Assembly: GCA_022393335.1 (NCBI GenBank)
Contig: JAJEKB010021607.1
Span: 1,032,113-1,096,112 of the forward strand
Direction of reading: 5' to 3'
Length of the DNA stretch: 64,000 bases
Source: Macrotrachela quadricornifera
Taxonomy: Eukaryota; Rotifera; Eurotatoria; Philodinida; Philodinidae
Shown: positions 60,377 through 64,000 of the stretch, piece by piece
How the letters are laid out: each line of letters begins with the position of its first letter
How positions within the stretch are numbered: position 1 is the first letter of the stretch
Translations under genes and position numbers: made by a program
The notes under the pieces: generated by a model
The model's input: only the letters and a program-made list of their open reading frames with translations
Told to the model about the DNA's origin: nothing
Database searches by the model: none

Positions 60377-60993
60377 CGAGGGAACCTCCCTAGGTGTCCA
60401 ACGAGTTTAGAGCCCATATTTTGCCCATAGGGAGACCTCAATGAAATATGAAAAATCTATAGAGGATTTGGGCCATTGGGCCTTCCTTTCAGAGTTATAG
60501 CTATTTTAGTGGAATTTTAGCTTGCGGATCGGTATGTGTCAATAAATCGAATGACATTATTTCGAACTGAAATTTTGTCCACAGATGACTATACTTGTGA
60601 GTAGAATGCGGTGAGAATTTCAGCTCAAAAGATTGTTTCCTTCACGAGATATCGCATTCCCAAAATTGGCCCATATGCTGTAGACAGTCCACGAATCCTA
60701 TGTTTTTTGAGAGTTCAATATCTCGTGAAGGAAACAATCTTTTGAGCTGAAATTCTCACCGCATTCTACTCACAAGTATAGTCATCTGTGGACAAAATTT
60801 CAGTTCGAAATAATGTCATTCGATTTATTGACACATACCGATCCGCAAGCTAAAATTCCACTAAAATAGCTATAACTCTGGAAGGAAGGCCCAATGGCCC
60901 AAATCCTCTATAGATTTTTCATATTTCATTGAGGTCTCCCTATGGGCAAAATATGGGCTCTAAACTCGTTGGACACCGAGGGAGGTTCCCTCG
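60377..60993. mobile_element. Near-perfect palindromic element with TTA flanks
   Basis: The arms of about 275 bp are almost identical in inverted order: cgagggaacctccctaggtg ... ttccttcacgagatatcg against caatatctcgtgaaggaa ... cgagggaggttccctcg. A 60-bp centre lies near 60660-60715. TTA flanks both ends (60374-60376, 60994-60996). GC-richer than its surroundings. No ORF. A 3-bp TTA duplication fits PIF/Harbinger; the near identity of the arms implies youth or arm-to-arm gene conversion. Confidence 0.85.
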
Positions 60994-60996
60994 TTA

Positions 60997-61996
60997 GTAA
61001 ACTATTTGTGTTGATAGGCCGTCATTGCATTAAATAAAAAAACTAGTCTATTCAAAAAAAAAGGTAAAGTTAATCGATTACTTCTTTGGTCGGTTCTTCA
61101 TATTATAACTTTAATTCAAGTGGAAATATTTTACTCATATCCGTAAACACTTTAGAGTATTGAAGTGCAATGCCTTTCTTGATTAAACCATAATTATATT
61201 GAATGAAATTATACACAAATTATAAAAATAACTATTCTTATTTCTAGATCACTAAACGTAAATGGTACTGTTTTGTAAATTTTACTGTTTATAAACCAGG
61301 ATTATTCAACAGGTACTTGTTTGAAAAATGTCTTTTGTTACGAAAGCTAAGACTATATTGCAAATTTCTTTCTAAGTCTACCTGTAAAATTTCGATCAAC
61401 ACTTTTTCAGATATTTTGATAGAATAGTATTAGCTTCACATACGGCTTTGCTCGACAAACAGAAGATTGAAAAGCCACTAAACTTAAAATCATACAAGAT
61501 CTTAACTTAATCCATATTGAACGTAAGATAAAAGAAATTTGAGAATGGAAAACTAAAAACGGTTGTTTGAATACAAGATTCTAGTCTTCTATTGTGAGGC
61601 GTGTGTTTACACAATTTATTTCTTCTAATGTTAATTGTCTTCTTTTTTATTTCTTTGTTAATTTTAAGACACGAGATATTTCGACAGTTATTCCAGTTAT
61701 CATTATCAGATGGATTTGATTTTTATCTTTTTAATTTTATCTTTTGATATCGTATAATTCATTCCATCTTATAAGCGACGGAATAGTTATCGTATCATTT
61801 GAATTGACATTTTTATTTGATATATTTAATGTGATATGATGAGCTATCGCATTATATTTAAATCAAATTCTAATTTTGTGACTATTCGATCGTTATAATA
61901 TGTACCTTGACATATACCTACTTATTTAACGTTGATTATTATCATTCTAAAATGATGATAATTATATGTGTATGTTTTGTAAAAATAACCGATCTA
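60997..61996. other. Intergenic, AT-rich
   Basis: Nothing recognised. Confidence 0.4.
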
Positions 61997-62520
61997 CAGG
62001 GTTGGCAATAATATTTTGATACGGAAGGGGAGGGGAGGGAAGGGGATTCTGCTATAATTTCAAATAGAGTAAATAATGAATTTTATATCAAATGAAAGCT
62101 TGTCGAAAACAGGATTTATTGATACTAAATAATAATAGTTAGCGAAACTTTTTAATATCGAACTTACGATATTTCCAGAAATTTTCTACATTTTTTGGTG
62201 TAGAAAATCAAGGTACTAGTAACTCAGAAATGAAGTAAATTCTTTTTCTTAGATATGTTTACATAGATGGATATAGAGCTCGTCAAGCTCTATCCATCTA
62301 TGCAAACATATCTAAGAAAAAGAATTTTACTTCACTACTAAATTACCGGTGCCTTGATTTCCTACACCATAAGTTCGATATTAAAAAATTTCGGCAACTA
62401 CTACTATTTGGTACCAGTAAATTCCGTTTTCGACAAGCTTTCATTCGGTATAAAATTCATTATTTATTCTATTTAAAATTACAGCAGTACTTCCTTATCA
62501 AAATATTATTTTCAACCCTG
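61997..62520. mobile_element. Palindromic (fold-back) element, type member
   Basis: The ends cagggttggcaataatattt and aatattattttcaaccctg are inverted. The arms of about 250 bp are highly complementary (agcttgtcgaaaacaggatt / ttccgttttcgacaagcttt; agatggatagagctt / tagagctcgtc around the centre near 62280). A G-rich run (62022-62045) has no partner in the right arm. Related wording occurs at 8.5, 19.2 and 39 kb. No ORF. Confidence 0.8.
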
Positions 62521-62723
62521 CAAAGATATGGCTAGAGAGATCCTTCGTTAAGTATATTGTTTTTTGTCTCATCTGTGACAAAGTAAAAGGTTTTTTTGAG
62601 TCATTAGTGATGCTTAACAAATGCTCTCTCTAATCTTGTCTGTATGGATTTCAAATGTGATGCTCAAGCCTTGACAGAGACATCCAATCTTTTTGTTGGT
62701 ACATGAACTTTTGGACCATCCTG
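62521..62723. mobile_element. Truncated relative of the nested mariner-like MITE
   Basis: The internal inverted pair (agagagatccttcgttaagt / cttaacaaatgctctctc), the phrase tgtatggatttcaaatgtga, and the right end gaacttttggaccatcctg plus TA resemble the element at 18681-19037. The left terminus is missing, cut off where the 61997-62520 palindrome ends. Confidence 0.6.
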
Positions 62724-62725
62724 TA

Positions 62726-64000
62726 TAAATCCTTTGTTGATTACAATCCAATGAAAGGGAAAATTTAAATGTGTCAGCTGAACGTCAATACAAAAGATGA
62801 TAGCGATTGTGAAATGTTGATAACAATTTAAAATTATCCATTTGAAACAAAAAAAAAGGTATTAAAATAAATACCTACAAATAATAATTTTAAGAAAAAT
62901 GTGTTATTAATTGCTATTCAATGTTGAATCACATTCAACAAGTATAATTACTTGATAAAATCGGAATAATAAGTCATGGCCATCATCTGAATCATAAAAG
63001 TCTATTATTAAAAAAAGTACATTTATACTCAAGTCGAACGATAGGATCCGTTTATATGCTGTAAATAGCCGTATAATGATCTTATAAAGCCGGGATATAG
63101 CGCCGTATTACTGCGCCCGTAATTACCAAACAAATACGACCCATATATGGTCATAAAGGTGCTGTTTTCCCTCTATGATATGAATACTGTGTAGTTACAG
63201 TACGTAAACAGCTAATATATATACTTTTTTATGAGGTGATACATATACGATAGTCGAATATGAGACGTTTGTGAAGCATATTCTATAGGTTTGATTCGGA
63301 AAATACTTATTTGTTTTTATTATTTTATTCAACATAAATTGTTATTTTTGAACACACATTTTCGTGGACAATTTGGAAAAATACTAAAACATTCTTTCGA
63401 ATTAGAATTTCAATCAAGACATACAATCGTTGATAGAACTGGCTGAGTGCTATCGATTGCTCACCTTGTCTTTTACAATTCAGGTGAAGAAACAGAGACA
63501 AAATTATTAATTATTGTCTTGAAAGTAGATCGTCCAATTAGTATAAAATAAAAAAACTGAATGGCTCCTAATTTCTTTTTTTTCGAATAGATTTTATTTT
63601 CGATGTTCACCTATTCAGCACTTTCTGTCTCTAATATTTGTTCGCAAGAGTATTAATTCTATTACGATTAACTTCTCTAGTCAAAATATTAATATCAATA
63701 TTGATATTAACAGAAAATGCCATCTCATTATCGGAGACCCATCAGCAATACAGAATGCTCAAAGTTATTTTCATTAAAGTTTATTATTGAGAAAAAAAAT
63801 AAGCATCGTCACATTTTATATTTAATGTTAGGTACTGTTAGCTTTTCTCACTTCCAATTACGCCTCAACAAATGAGAAAGTAAAGTAGATACATTTCAGA
63901 CAAAATATAATAATAACCTTCAGAAGATTAGTAATGACAAGAACATCTCTTATCATTCTTTTTGATATACGGATTAAGACAACGATAATGAGTGAAAAAA
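62726..64000. other. Intergenic to window end
   Basis: No gene or repeat recognised. 63080-63180 has a GC-richer island (ccgggatatagcgccgtatt, gcgcccgtaattacc) of unknown nature. Confidence 0.4.

Noticed and set aside
1..64000. CRISPR arrays, operons, rRNA or telomeric repeats
   Set aside because: None seen; the content is eukaryotic with spliced genes, and no regular spaced repeats or telomere units were found.

Overview
The window reads as nuclear DNA of a small invertebrate, most likely a bdelloid rotifer (Rotaria/Adineta type). It is strongly AT-rich. Its spliced genes have short GT-AG introns of roughly 40-80 bp. It also holds protein types that I associate with bdelloid genomes: an LDLa/EGF/7TM receptor, a pentapeptide-repeat protein with a unique C-terminal domain, small multi-pass membrane proteins and a KY-type transglutaminase-like protein. 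The species call is inference from protein style and was not searched. There is no prokaryotic operon structure.

Layout. 1-12.2 kb is a graveyard of broken host genes: a GMC oxidoreductase (+), a rhodopsin-like GPCR with one nonsense codon (-), an LDLa/EGF/7TM receptor (+) carrying two clean transposon insertions, and the 5' part of a long-chain acyl-CoA synthetase (-). 12.3-22.7 kb is a large inverted duplication. Two nearly identical intact four-TM genes face outward on arms about 7 kb apart. Between the arms lie a 4 kb hAT transposon, whose seven-exon transposase has a single stop, and a nested fold-back/mariner block. 24.6-25.2 kb is a long-TIR element. 26.4-28.1 kb is a decayed pentapeptide-repeat gene (-). 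28-34.6 kb is gene-poor.

34.7-35.5 kb holds an intact two-exon multi-pass membrane gene (-). 35.6-39.9 kb holds fold-back elements and a piggyBac remnant. 41.8-44.5 kb has a transposase HTH fragment, a BED-finger hAT transposon interrupted by a 400-N gap, and, 28 bp beyond its right end, a three-exon 93-aa membrane gene. 46.3-50.8 kb has three miniature DNA transposons, a piggyBac deletion derivative and nested palindromes. 51.2-54.6 kb is a four-exon small membrane gene whose introns hold a GC-rich insert, a dead Tc1-like transposase and a minisatellite. 55.8-56.3 kb is a second 400-N gap flanked by a perfect 42-bp inverted repeat. 57.4-59.4 kb is the best host gene: a two-exon, 639-aa KY/transglutaminase-like protein with its Cys-His-Asp triad intact. 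From 60.4 kb to the end there are two more long palindromic elements and a mariner remnant.

The likely functional host genes are the two four-TM genes, the 237-aa membrane gene, the 93-aa and about 142-aa membrane genes, and the KY-like gene. The rest is transposon sequence, pseudogenes or unassigned AT-rich DNA. Target-site duplications date several insertions relative to each other. In the receptor pseudogene, removing one element restores the reading frame exactly.
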